Shown here piece by piece: positions 34,093-46,590 of a DNA stretch of 64,000 bases (position 1 is the first letter of the stretch; each line of letters opens with the position of its first letter). Made by a program: the position numbers and the translations under genes. Source of the stretch: Tolypeutes matacus (lineage: Eukaryota; Chordata; Mammalia; Cingulata; Chlamyphoridae); assembly GCA_026826555.1 (NCBI GenBank), contig JAKSZT010054578.1, forward strand, positions 136,666-200,665, read 5' to 3'. Under the pieces are notes generated by a model that saw only the letters and a list, made by a program, of their open reading frames with translations, had not been told where the DNA came from and ran no database searches.

Positions 34093-34394
34093 TAATGGCA
34101 AAAGTTAAAGTGGATTGTGACACACATATCTCAGGGCTTTACAAAAGGCAATATACCTACTGGATGCAGTGATACACATAGATACACTCGTGTGTATATA
34201 TTTATGCATATATATGTATTTTTTTATGAAACCAGTATGTCAGCTCCTAATTTGGAAGGGCACAAATAGTGTATATATTTCCAATTTGCTGGTATTCAGT
34301 GCAGAATTTTAGAATAAGACTTCTATGATGGTTTCATAGGAACAGTATTATAACTGAGGGGTACGTCCTGGACCAAGGGCTGTACATTCATTCA
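34093..34394. other. Unassigned AT-rich sequence
   Basis: No gene or clear repeat seen. Confidence 0.5.
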
Positions 34395-34645
34395 GTGATT
34401 GAGAGGCATTATATTGTAATGATTAAAACTGGTTATGGACTCTGGCCACACTGCCTTGGATTGAATTCCAGTTCAAATGTTTTTAGGCAAACTACTTAAC
34501 CTTTCTATGCCTCAATTTCTTGGGTAAAGTGGAGGTAATAAAGTACCCAGCTTTATAGGATTTTTGACAGGATTAGATATATCAAAACATTTAAAGTACT
34601 TCCAAAAGTGATTGGAAACCTAGCAAGTGCTCAATAAGTGATCTA
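34395..34645 (+). mobile_element. MIR SINE remnant
   Basis: Shows the MIR order: tggattgaattccagttcaa, aaactacttaacctttctat, gcctcaatttcttgggtaaa, ending tagcaagtgctcaataagtg. Confidence 0.75.
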
Positions 34646-35129
34646 AGCATTTTGCTATATGCTGATGATATAAGAATGAATGATATGTTTATGTTCTTCA
34701 TGATTTCCCAAAACAGATGGGCTCAATTCAGTTTAGTTTTCACTGTGTGCTTACTATATGCCAGACACAACTTGAAATGCAAATAGGAGTAAAATGCTAT
34801 CTATACACTAATAGAATTCAGAGTTCCTAACATTATATTGTTAGAAACAAATGTATAGCAATTGAAAATTCGGAGTTGTATAGAATGAGCATGAATACAT
34901 TAAATACATTGTACACCTCTAAGTTATTCAGGGGTTTCCATTGTGCTATTAAGTGTTCAAGTGATATGGAAGCTATAACTCCATTGTATCATAAAATATA
35001 TTTGTCTAAACCTAGTAACTTGCTTAAAATAATTATTTTGCTTAACCATTACCATTTAGAAATTTTGGAGAGGATGATTTGTATGGACCATTAAAACTTT
35101 TCAAATTTTAATTATACCAGTGTTTTAAG
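34646..35129. other. Unassigned AT-rich sequence
   Basis: Possibly very old repeat (gtgtgcttactatatgccag near 34,745). No gene seen. Confidence 0.45.
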
Positions 35130-35830
35130 AATACATACTTTTAAAAAATACTTTATTTTTTAGAACAGTCTTAGGTTTACAGAAAAATTGCGCAGAAAGT
35201 ACAGAGTTTCCATAAACCACCCACCTGGTTTCTTCTATTAACTGCTTTCATTAGTACATTTGTTACATTTGATGAACCAGTATTGACACATCATCATTAA
35301 TAAGTCCGTAGTTTGCATGAGGGTTCACTCTGTGTTGTATAGTTCTAGGGGCTTTGACAAATATGTAATGTGGTGTATTCACCATTATGATATCACATAG
35401 AATAGTCTCACTGCCCTAAAAATACCCAGTGTTCCACCTATTCATCCCTCTCTCTTATCCCCCATGAACCCATGGCAACCACTGATATTTTTTTTTTTTT
35501 TTTTTTTACCGGGAGGTCCCGGGGATCGAACCTGGTTCCCTCCATATGGGAGACGGACGCCCAACCAGTTGAGCTACATCCGATCCTGATATTTTTGTTA
35601 TCTCTATAGTTTTGCTTTTTGCAGAATGCCATATAGTTGTAATCATACAGTATGTAGCTTTTTCAGACTGGCTTCTTTGACTTAGCAATATGCATTTTAG
35701 GTTCCTTCATGTCTTTAGTGTGATAGCTCATTTCTTTTTTTTCGTATTTTGCATCATTTTATTGTCCGATGTATGGATGTACCAGTTTATTTGTCTTAGC
35801 CTGATAGCTCATTTCTTTTTTTAAAAAAAT
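35130..35830 (-). mobile_element. L1 3' fragment, split by a SINE
   Basis: Minus-strand L1 3' end (tcttaggtttacagaaaaat; tttgacttagcaatatgcat). It is interrupted at 35,493-35,585 by a DAS SINE. Confidence 0.7.
35493..35585 (-). mobile_element. DAS SINE, variant form
   Basis: The reverse complement reads ggatcggatgtagctcaact, then cgtctcccatatggagggaa and B-box ggttcgatccccgggacc, with an A-run tail. Target-site duplication ctgatattttt at 35,482-35,492 and 35,586-35,596. Confidence 0.92.
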
Positions 35831-35832
35831 AT

Positions 35833-35872
<40 letters not shown>
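35826..35872. repeat. (ATTT)n microsatellite
   Basis: About ten tandem TTTA units following an A-run. Confidence 0.9.
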
Positions 35873-35876
<4 letters not shown>

Positions 35877-36559
35877 TGGTAAAGTACATATGACATAGAA
35901 ATAGTCTGTCCCAATCAAGTTGGCGGAGTGAGATGCTTCAGGGTTCTGTCCTCCCACAGAAGTTTTAAACAGCCAGCAAGAACTGACAGAAACATTTTTC
36001 TGAAAGCTCTAGAAAACAGTTAAAGGATGGCAGTAACAGGGCAAGCATTGAATCAAGAAAAAGTCTACTTAAAAGTGATAGAATCTTGTGGTACTCTCAC
36101 TGGTCCTATCCCACCCGTCAATGGCTTGGCGCAGAGCCAGCTTGCATTCCCAGTGCAGATCCCTGGTCTGGGTTCCAGAGGGAGCAGAGTAACCCTTGTG
36201 CACATACTGGGAATATGTATGTCTGGCCCAGTCTGTCTGGTGGTGGTCCAGAACCTGCCCTGTGTGTAGAAGTCAGCTTCTCTCCTAAAGAAAGCTGTGG
36301 GAGAGCAGTCAAGTCGGGGACAAGGGATTGCTGTCTATATACAGTGCAGTGCCTATGGTTGTGAGCAGACTTTTTCCTAGGGAAGTGGGGACATTTGGAA
36401 CATAAATGGAAATTCCTAGGGCTACATATACATGCCAAGTCAAGATGCATGTGTAGAAAGGATCCCCTTTGAGCTATTTTCTAAACTCATTGTGTGAATA
36501 AGCCCTGAAGAAGTGCAGTTGCACAAGTCATTCTGCAAATATTAGGAAAGATGGTTTCT

Positions 36560-36600
36560 TTTTTACTGCTACTACTACTGCTACTACTACTACTAACTAC
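36560..36600. repeat. (CTA)n microsatellite
   Basis: Imperfect tandem ctactactg units inside the HAL1-like element. Confidence 0.85.
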
Positions 36601-36847
36601 TTCTCCTCTTCCTTCTGTTCCTGGCAATCAAGGAAAGCTCTTGTCATAACACTAGGTTATGACAAGGTGTTTGATATGTTAAAATATCAAAATATCCAGG
36701 TTACAACAAAAGGTTAAAAAAAACATTCAAATAAATTGGAGTGAGGCAAAGAGATTAAAGCATTAGTAACCATCAATAAGGAGGACCAAAAACTAAATAT
36801 GATCAAAGACCTAAGAAAAACCTGGACAAAGTACTAAAATCAGGAAA

Positions 36848-37560
36848 ATGATAGTTGAACACAAAGAGAATATCAAGAGAGTGAGAAAGATGGAAATTAT
36901 GAAAAGGAACCAAACAAAGTTGGAGACCTCAGTAACAGAAATTAAAAATTTTCTAGAGGAGTTCAGCAGCAGATTGGAGCTAGCAGAAGAAACTATCAGA
37001 GAACTTGAAGATAAGACAATTGAAATCACTCAGTCTGAGGAACAGAAAGAAGAAAGAATGAAGGAAATTGAACGGAGCCTGAGGAACCTGTGGGACACCA
37101 TCAGAGTACCAATATATGCATTGTAGGGGTCCCTGCAGAGAAGAGAGAGAGAATATTCAAAGAAATAATGGCTGAAAACTCCCCAAATTTAACAAAAGTC
37201 ATGAATGTGTACATCCAAGACTCTCAGTGAACTCCAAACAGGATAAACCCAAAGAGACTCACACCATGGCATATTATAATCAAACTGTCGAATGCCATAG
37301 ATAGAGAATTCTGAAAGCCACAAGAGAGTAGAAATGTGTCACATACAAGAGAGCCTCAATAAGATTTAGTGCCAATTTCTCATCGGAAACCATAGAGACA
37401 AGAAGGCAGTGGGAGGACATATTTAAAGTGCTGAAAGCACATGAACGTCAACCAAGAATTCTATATTTGGCAAAACTGTCTTTCAAAAATGAGGGAGAGA
37501 TTAAGAAATTCCCAGATAAACAAAAACTGAGAGCCTTTATCATCACTAGACTGGCCCTAC
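36848..37560 (+). pseudogene. LINE ORF1-like protein remnant
   Basis: An open segment (36,848-37,126) encodes a charged, heptad-rich coiled coil (for example SSRLELAEETIRELEDKTIE) ending in RSLRNLWDTI, as in L1 ORF1p N-terminal regions. Downstream, broken frames still resemble the ORF1 RNA-binding part (MAENSPNLTKVMN-like, then QPRILYLAKLSFKN-like). Several stops make it non-functional. Confidence 0.65.
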
Positions 37561-38040
37561 ATAAGATGCTAAAGAGACTTCTGCAGGTTGAAAGGAAAAG
37601 ACAATAGACAATAGATCAAGACTCATGAAGAAATAAAGATAACTGACATGGGTAACAACATGGGTGAGTATAAACGCCAGGACTATTGAATTTTTGGTTT
37701 CTAACTCCTCTTTGTACTTCCGACAGGATCTAAAAGACAAATGCATAAGATGCAATAACAAATCAGTGGTTTTGAATTCATAATGTATAAATATAATTTG
37801 CGAGAAGAACTACCTAAAGGTGGGGGGACAGAGGTACAAGGACACAGTTTGTGTATACTGTTGAAGTTAAGCTGAAGTCAAAGAAAGGAAAATTGTTATA
37901 GATTAGAATGTTAAATTTAAGCCACATGGCAACTACAAAGAAAATTATCAGACTGTGCAAGCTTATAGAGACAGTTATCAGAGTACAAGTAGCCAGGAGC
38001 AGGGGCAGAGGGAATGGGGTGTTAATACATAACGAGTGTA

Positions 38041-38440
38041 GGAAACGGATGTGGCTCAAGTGGTTGGCCTCCCGTCTACCATGTGGGAGGTCCAGGGTTC
38101 GATTCCTGGGGCCTCTTGGTGAAAAGCAAGCTGACCTGCACGGTAAGCTGGCCCGGGTGGAGAGCTGGCCCATGCGGAGTGCTGGCCTGTGAGGAGAGCT
38201 GGCACAGCAAGATGACACTACAAAGAGACACAGAAGAGAGACAATGAGAGATACAGCAAATCAGGGAGCTGAGGTGGGGCAAGAGATTGAACAGCCTCTC
38301 CCTAAGGTCCCGGGATGATCAGTTCCAGGTGCCTCCTAAAGAGAAGACAAGAGACACAGAAGAACACACAGCAAGTGCCAAACAACAAGGGGGGAGGGGG
38401 AGGGGGAGGGGGAGAAATAAATAAATGAATCTTTAAAAAA
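38041..38440 (+). mobile_element. DAS SINE, long form (about 400 bp)
   Basis: Starts gaaacggatgtggctcaagt, B-box ggttcgattcctggggcc, then an extended body with repeated gagagctggc-type units, a second block ending aggtgcctcctaaagagaag, a (ggggga)n tract at 38,390-38,414 and tail aaataaataaatgaatcttt. Twice the length of other copies here. Confidence 0.8.
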
Positions 38441-39065
38441 AATACATAATGGGTGTAGGATTTCTGTTTGGAGAGATGGGAAAGTTTTAGTAATGGAAGG
38501 TGGTGAGGTTACCACAGTATTGTAAAGGTGATTAAGCCTATTGAATGGCATGCTTGAGAGTGATTGAATCAGGAAAGTTTATATTGTATACATGTTCCCA
38601 CAATTTAAAAAAGCAACTAAAGAAACAGTGACAATTAAAAGCAATATATAATCTTGCATGGAATCCAGCAGGGAGGAGAAAAAGCTCAAAGGATATTTTT
38701 GGTACATGAAAAAATTGGAATATAGAATGTAGTAAGCTTTCTATCAGTGTTAAATTTCTTGAACTTGATAACTGTACTTAAGGAGGTTACATAAGTGAAT
38801 ATCCTTGTCTTTAGGAAAGTACATGGCAGTATTAAGTGTTCAAGGAGCATGATGTATATATTCTACACTCAAGTGTTGAGAGAATGGATTGATAAATAGA
38901 CAGATGGAGAAATAGATGGATTGATAGATGTAAAGATAAAATGATACTGCAAATATGGCAACATGTTAAAATTGGTGCATGCAGGTATCTGGAGGGATAA
39001 GGGTATATTGGAGATCTGTGTAGAGTTGTGTATTATTTTTGTAATTGTCCTGTATGAAAGTCTTT

Positions 39066-39722
39066 CAATATAAAAATTTAAAATTAAGAAAATATACATA
39101 ACATAAAAAATCACTTTAACCATTTTAATTGGGCAATTCTATGGCATTAGATACATTGACAATATTGTGTTCTCTATCTACTTCCAGAATATTTTCATCA
39201 TCCTAAACAGTAACCCATACCACCCATTAAACGATAAGTCCCCATTTCTCCCTCTCCCATCCCTGGTAACCACTATTCTGGTTTCTTTCCTTATGAATTA
39301 TTCTAAGTATTTCATATAAGAGAAATCTAACAAGTTTTGTCCTTTTGTGTCTGGCTTATTTCACTCAATGTGATGTCTTTGAGGTAGCATGTGTGAGAAC
39401 TGCATTCCTTTTTATGCATTCCTTTATTCCTTTTTACTACATTTTGTTTATGCATTCATCAGTTGTTGGACATTTGGGTTGCTTCTACCTTTTGGCTATT
39501 GAGAATAATGCTGCAATGAACAGTGGTATACAAACATCTGTCCAAGACCCTGCTTTCAGTTCTTTTGGGTATATACCTAGCAGTGGAATTGCAGTGTCAT
39601 GTGGTAATTCTATGTTTAACTTTCTGAGGAACTGCCAAGGTGTCTTTTACAGTGGCAGCACCATTTTACATTCCCACCAACAATACTAGGATTCCTATTT
39701 TTCTGGGTACTCTCCAACACTT
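39066..39722 (-). mobile_element. L1 3' fragment (ORF2 C-terminal region and 3' UTR)
   Basis: Reverse-strand L1: gtgtctggcttatttcactc, ttggacatttgggttgcttc, cttttgggtatatacctagc. It ends at the CT-rich tract. Confidence 0.8.
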
Positions 39723-39723
39723 G

Positions 39724-39890
39724 TTTATTTTCCCTCCCTTTCTTTTTCTTTCTCTCTTTCTTTCTTTTTTTTTCTCTCTTTTCTTTCTCTCTCCTTTTTT
39801 CTTTCTTTCTCTCTCTTTCTTTCTCTCTCCTTCCTTCCTCTTTTTCTCTCTCCTTTCTTTTTCTTTCTCTCTCTTTCTTTTCTTTCTTGC
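39724..39890. repeat. CT-rich low-complexity tract
   Basis: About 165 bases of almost pure pyrimidine (tttc/tctc units) interrupting the L1 fragment, which resumes at catcctactggatgtgaag. Confidence 0.9.
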
Positions 39891-40529
39891 CATCCTACTG
39901 GATGTGAAGTGATATCTCATAATTTTTTTTTTCTTTATTGGAGAATTTGTAGGTTTACAGAGCAATCATGCATAAAATACAGAATTTCCATATACCACCT
40001 GATTAACACCTTGCATTAGTGTGAAACATTTGTTATAATTGGTTATAGCACATTTTTAAAGTTGGACTATGGTCCGTGGTTTAACTTATAGTTTTTTCTA
40101 TTATTTTATTAATTTTTTTTCCTTTAATACAGAAATATCAACTTGAGCATTTTTATTATTTGGACATTCTTATGAACACCAAAATAAAAGAGTAAAAGCC
40201 CCTAAAGTTGTAAATGTAATATAGTTAATGTTACAATAAAAAAAATCCAGAGATAAAAATTTTCTGAATGCTAAACAAACTTAAATGCCTAGTGAAAAAT
40301 AGTTACTGAGCAGATATTTTTTCAATTTGGTGGCAGTCTCAGATTTCTGATCTGATTCATAGCAGTGATCTCCAAGACTATACCCCTCTCTGCAGATCTA
40401 TTTTTGAGATATATTCACATAGCATACAGTCTATGCAAAGTGTATAATCAGTGGCTTTTAGTATAATCGCAATGTTGTGCATTTCATTACTACAAACAAT
40501 TTTAGAACCATTTCATTAAGATCTATTTA
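39891..40529 (-). mobile_element. L1 3' UTR fragments
   Basis: At least two stacked minus-strand 3' ends: ttggagaatttgtaggttta at about 39,940 and the tcatagcatacag-type region near 40,410-40,520. Confidence 0.6.
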
Positions 40530-43500
40530 AAAATTTTTTTTTGATTAGAGAAGTTGTAGGTTTACAGAAAAATCATATAGAAAATACAGCGTTCACACAT
40601 ATACTGCACCCCTCCCCCATTATTAACACTTTACCTTAGTGTGGTACCTTGGTTATAATTCATGAAGGAACACTTTTGTAATTGTACTATTAACAATAGT
40701 CCATAGTTTACAGTAGGGTTTACTCTGTTGTACTGTCCTATGTTTTACCTTTTAATTTTTATTCTAGAAACATATATATGACTTACAATTTCCCCTTTTA
40801 ACCACATACACATATATAATTCGGTGCTGTTAATTTCACTCACAATGTTGTGCTACCATCACCACCATCCATTTCCAAAACTTTACAATCAACCCAAATA
40901 GAAATTAAGTACAATTTAAGCATTAATTCCCCATTCCCTACCTAACCCAGCCCCTGATATCCTATATTCTAGATTCTAACTCTATGAATTTGCTTATTCT
41001 AATTATTTCATATTAGTAAGATTATACAATTTTTGTCCTTTTGTGTCAGGCCTATTTCAGTGAACATAATGTCTTCAAGGTTCGTCTGTGTTGTCGCTTG
41101 AATTAGGACTTTATTCCTTTTTAAGGTTGAATAATATTTCGTTGTATGTAATACCACATTTTGTTTATCCATTTGTTGATTGATGGGCCGTTGGGTTGCT
41201 TCCATCTTTTGGCAGTTGTGAATAATGCTGTATGAACATCGGTGTGCAAATATCTGTTTGACTCTCTGCTTTCAATTCTTTTGGGCATATAACTAGTAGA
41301 GGGATTGGGTCATATGTTAATTCTAGACTTAGCTTTCTAAGAAAATGCCAAACTGTCTTCCATAGCAGCTGTACCCTTTTACATTCCAACCAGCAATGAA
41401 TGAGTATTCCTATATCTCTATATCCTCTCCAACACTTGTGATTTTCTGTGTTTTTTTTTTTTAATAGTAGCCCTTCTAGTAGGTGTGAAATTGTATCTCA
41501 TTGTGGTTTTATTTGCATTTCCCTAATAGCTAATGATGTTGAGCATCGTTTCATGTCATTTTAAGCAATTTGCATATCTTCTTTGGAGAAATGACCATTC
41601 AAGTCTCTTGTCCATATTTTACTTGGGTTGTTTGACTGTTTATTGTTGGGTTGTAGGATTTCTTTATATATTCTGGATATTAAGCCCTTATCGGATATGT
41701 GGTTTCCAAATATTTTCTCCCATTGAGTAGGTTGTCTTCACTTTCATGATAAAGTGATGCACAGAAGTTTTTTATTTTGATGAGGCCCCATTTATCTAAT
41801 TTTTGTTGCTTGCGCTTTGGGTGTAAAGTGTAAGAAACCATTGTCTAACATAAGGTGCTGAAGATGCACCTTATATTTTCTTCTAGGAGGTTTTTAGTCC
41901 TGGTTCTTATATTTAGGTCTTTGATCTATTTTGAGTTAATTTTTGTATATGGTGTGAGAAAGGGGTCTTCCTTCCTTCATTTGCATATGGATATCCAGTT
42001 CTCCCAGTACCATTTGTTGAAGAGACTATTTTGTCCCAGATGGGTGGAGTTAGCAGCCTTGTCAAATATCGATTGGCCATAGATGTGAGAGTCTATTTCT
42101 GAACTCTGTTTGATTCCATTGGTGTATATATCTATCCTTATGCCAATACCGTGCTGTTTTGACCACTGTAGGCTTAAAATCAGAAAGTGTGAGTTCTCCA
42201 ACTAAGTTCTTCTTTCTCAAGATGTTTTTGGCTATTCGAGGTTCCTTACCCTTCCAAATAAGTTTGAAAATTGGATTTTTCAATTCTGCAGAGTAGCTGT
42301 TGGAATTTTTTTTTTTTCTTGTCTAATTGCCCTATAAAGAACTTCTAGTACAATATTGAATAACAATGGCAATGGTAGGCATCCTTGTCTTGTTCCCGAT
42401 CTTAGAGGGAAAGCTTTCGATCTTTCCCCATTGAGTATGATGTTGGCTGTGGGTTTTTCATATATGCCTTTTATGATATTGAGGAATTTTCCTTCTATTC
42501 CTATCTTTTGAAGTGTTTTTTTTTTTTTTTTTTTTAATCAAAAAAGGATGCTGGATTTCGTCGAATGCCTTTTCTGCATCAACTGATATGATCATGTGTT
42601 TTTTTTTTTCCTTCAATTTGTTAATGTGGTTTATTACATCAATTTTTTTTATGTTGAACCAGCCTTGCATACCAGGAATAAATCCCACTTGGTCGTGATG
42701 TATGTCTTTTGATATGCTGTTGGATTCGATTTGCAAGTATTTTGTTGAGAATTTTTGCATCTATGTTCATGAGAGAGATTGGTCTGTAATTTTCTTTTCT
42801 TGTGGAATCTTTATCTGGCTTTGGTATTAGGGTGATGTTGGCTTCATAAAATGTGTTGGGTAATTTTCCCTCCTCTTCAATTTTTTAGAAGAGTTTAAAC
42901 AGGATTGGTGTTAATTCTTTTCAAAATGCTTGGTAGAATTCACCTGTGAAGCCATCTGGTCCTGGACTTTTCTTTGCTGGGAGATTTTTGATGACAGATT
43001 CAATCTCCTTAAATGTGATTGGTTTGTTAAGTTCTTGTATTTCTTGTGGCGTCAGTGTAGGTTGATTGTGCATTTCTAGAAATTTGTCCATTTCATCTAG
43101 GTTGTCTAGTTTGTTGGCATATAGTTTCTCATAATATCCTCTTATGATTCTTTTTATTTCTGTGAGGTCATTTGTAATTTCCCCCCTTTCATTTCTGATT
43201 GTATTTATTTGCATCTTCTCTCTTTTTTTCTTGGTTAGTCTAGCTAGGGGCTTGTCAATTTTATTGATCTTCTCAAAGAACCAGCTTTTGGTTTTGTTGA
43301 TTTTCTCTATTGTTTTTCTGTTCTCATTTTCATTTATTTCTCTTCTAATCTTTATTATTTCTTTACTTCTGCTTGCCTTGGGATTGGTTTACTGTTCTTT
43401 TTCTAGTTTCTCAAGTTGTTCAGTTAAATCTTTGAGTTTATCTCTTTCTTGTTTTTTAATATAGGCATTTAAGGCTATAAATTTCCCTCTCAAGACTGCC

Positions 43501-46500
43501 TTTGCTGTATCCCATAAGTTTTGATACGTTGTGTTCTCATTTTCATTTGTCTCAATATATTTACTGGTTTCACTTGCAATTTCTTCTTTGATCCACTGAT
43601 TATTTAGGAGTATGTTGTTCAGCCTCTACACATATGCGAATTTACTTTTTTCCTGTTTGTTATTGATTTCTAGTTTCATTCCATTATGATCTGAGAAGAT
43701 GCTACAAAGCGTCATTTCTATCTTTTTATATATATTGAGAGCTGCATTGTGACCTAACATGTGGTCTATCCTGGAGAAAGATCCATGGGCACTTGAGAAG
43801 AATGTATAACTTGCTGAGTTTGGATGCAGTGTTCTGTGTAAGTCTATTAGGTCTAACTTGTTTATCATATTGTTCAAGTTCTCTATTTCCTTGCTGATCT
43901 TCTGTCTTGTTCTATCTAATGATATGAGTGGGGTTTTGAAGTCTCCAACGATTATTGTTGAAATGTCTATTTCTCCCTTCAGTTTGCCAGAGTTTGTCTC
44001 ATGTCTTTTGGGGCACCCTGGTTAGGTGTATAGATATTTATGACTGTTACATCTTCCTGGTGGATTGTTCCTTTTATTAATATATAATGGCCTTCTGTAT
44101 CTCTTATAACTTTTTTGCATTTAAAATATGTGTTTTGTCTGATGTTAGTATAGCTACCCCTGCTCTTTTCTGGTTTACTATTTGCATGAAGTATCTTTTT
44201 GCAACCTTTCACTTTCAGCTGGTTTGTATTCCTGGGTCTAAGGTGAGTTTCTTGTAAGCAGCATATGGATGGCTGATGTTTTTTTATCCTTTCTGTCAGC
44301 CTGTATCTTTTGATTGGGGGGAGTTTAATCCATTCACATTCAATTATATTACTGTAAATGCACTATTTTATTCTTTGGTTTTCATATTTCATCTTTTTTT
44401 GTCCCTCTTTTTACTCTTTTGGTGATCCTTCCTGCTATTCTTTCCTCTATACTTTCCTCCAGGCCTCTCTCTCCTGTCTTTCTCTTTCGGGTTCTAAGGC
44501 TTCCTTTACTATTTCCTGCATAGGTGGATTCTTTTTTGCAAACTCTCTTAGTTTCTGTTTGTGAATATTTTATACTCACCTTCATATCTGAAGGACAGTT
44601 TTGCTGGATAAAGAATTCTTGGCTGGCAGTTTTTCTCTTTCAGTTTCCTGATTGTATCATACTGCTATCTTCTCGCCTCCATGGTTTCTGAAGAGAAATC
44701 TGCGCTAAGTCTTACTGGACATCCCTTGTATGTGATGGTTTGCTTCTCCCTTGCTGCTCTGAGAATTTTCTTTATCTTTGATATTTGACATTCTGAGTAG
44801 AATGTGTCTTGCGTAGGTCTATTTGGATTTATTCTCATTGGGGTACGGTGTGCTTCTTGGACATGTAAGTTCATTTCTTTTGTGAGAGTTGGGAAATTTT
44901 CAGCTATTATTTCCTCAAATACTCTTTCTGCCCCTTTTCCTTTCTCTTCTCCTTCTGGAAATCCCATGGCACGTATGTTGTTGCATTTTGTGTTGTCATT
45001 CAACTCTCTGAGCCCCAGCTCATTTTTTTTCCATTTTTTTCTCTCTCTGTTCTTTTTTGTCTTAAATTTTAGCTGCTCTGTTTTCAGTATCACTTATTCT
45101 TTCTTCTATCATTTCGGGTCTGCTGTTGTATGCCTCAAATGTGTTTTTTTTTTTTTTTTTTTTAAAGATTCTATTTATTTATTCATTCACCCCCCCCGCT
45201 GCTTGCGCTCGCTGGGTCAGCCAACCACGCCGTGCGGGCGGGCCCGCCCCCACCAGGAGGCCCCGGGAACCGAACCTGGGGCCTCCCATATGGCAAACGG
45301 GAGCCTCACTGACTGAGCCACAGCCGCTTCCCTCAAATGTGTTTTTGATCTCACCTATTGTGTCTTTCATTCCTTTGAGCTTTGTTACTTTTCTGTTCAG
45401 GATTTCAAATTCTCCTTTGTGTTCTCTCAATGTCTTCTTGATGTCATTTATCTCTTTAACTGTATAGTCTTTCAGCTCATTAGTTTGATTTTGGAAATTT
45501 GAGCGCATCTTGCTGATTAGTTCTTCAAATTCTGCTTCCCTTCTGGGACTTTGATGTATTCCTTTTCTTGGGCCATGTCTTCTATTTTCTTTGTATGGCT
45601 TGTAATTTTTTGCTGATATCCTGGCCTCTGATTAGGATGTAGTTTACTCAGATGCTCAATTTCTTTCTCTTTTGTAGGGATTTAGTGGCAGGAGGCTGTG
45701 AGTTACCATAGCTCTTTGATTTTTGGCTCGACCTGGATTGTTAGGATTGTCCTGCTGGTTGCTCAAAACTGAGCACTGGACCCAGTATTTGGTTGTAGAG
45801 TGACTTCCTAGGGCCTTGGGCAGGGAGGCTATAGAGGTTGGAAAAAGCCTCTCCTACTTATTTTTAATTTTCTTGTGTGCACTTCCTTGCTCTGCCAGCA
45901 GATGACGCTCCTTGGCAGCTCTCAATTCGTTGCCTGGTCGGAGTGTATTTGTTGCAACACAGACCAGATCGATGTGATAGAGCTTCCTGTCTGGAAGCTA
46001 GGAGCCTTGTAATTCAAACTTTCTCTGAGACAGTTCTCCATCCTTCTCTGGCAGCCCACTGCCTTTTCCTGGCTGGGAAAATTTCCACTCCCCTCTGATT
46101 CCTCAACAATCAACCCCTGTTAGTAGAGGAGAGATTGGGAGGGTTGTAAATCTTTAGCCCCTTGCAGGCTCCAAGGCAAACAATGGCGTAGCCCCACCTG
46201 GCCTGGAAGGGCTCTTGGGCACAGCAGACCAAATTTGTGGGTCAGAAGCTGAGTTTGCCTTAGGCTGTGTCCCTCTCTCTCCCTTTTCCTGAGGTAGTAG
46301 ATCCCTGGAGCACCCTTTGTCTGTAGTTGCAGGCCCAGAGCCCCGAGAATTCTAGTGTCTTTAGTGTGGATGAGGGTGCCGGCAGCCGCAGCCGCTGGCT
46401 TCAACTCACGATTCTGTCATCGCTATTTCCCTCCTTTGTCCCCCTCTGTTCGGAGTGGTGTCCAGCCTTCGCCTGCTGTCCTAACCCCTAGCAGATCTTT

Positions 46501-46590
46501 TTCGGGGTTGTTTCAGCCTGTCCTCTAGCTATTTTTCTGGAGGATAAGAGATTCCCATGTCTTACTAGTCCGCCATCTTTCCGGAAGTCT
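40530..46590 (-). mobile_element. Near-full-length L1, copy A (decayed)
   Basis: Runs on the minus strand from the 3' UTR (40,535-41,007), through ORF2 (about 41,008-44,300) and ORF1 (about 44,400-45,600), to a 5' UTR ending in the canonical start (reverse complement cttccggaaagatggcggac). ORF1 is interrupted by a DAS SINE and both frames carry stops. ORF2 lacks about 450 bases near 42,300 relative to copy B. No convincing target-site duplication was found. Confidence 0.85.
45144..45330 (-). mobile_element. DAS SINE inside L1 copy A ORF1
   Basis: T-run, then the reverse complement of the 175-bp DAS form (ends gccacagccgctt at the 5' end). Target-site duplication cctcaaatgtg at 45,133-45,143 and 45,331-45,341, so it postdates L1 copy A. 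Confidence 0.95.

Larger units (their letters stand above)
35905..39090 (+). mobile_element. HAL1-like LINE (ORF1-type only), with a nested DAS SINE
   Basis: Plus-strand element: 5' leader with aagttggcggagtgagatgc, an ORF1-like coiled-coil region (36,848-37,500) and a long 3' tail, but no recognisable reverse-transcriptase region before the 3' end. That layout fits HAL1 half-L1 elements. A long DAS SINE sits at 38,041-38,440. End positions are approximate. Confidence 0.55.

Noticed and set aside
35905..39090. The plus-strand ORF1-like segment as an ABCA17-side gene
   Set aside because: The coiled-coil and downstream RNA-binding remnants match LINE ORF1, not an ABC transporter.
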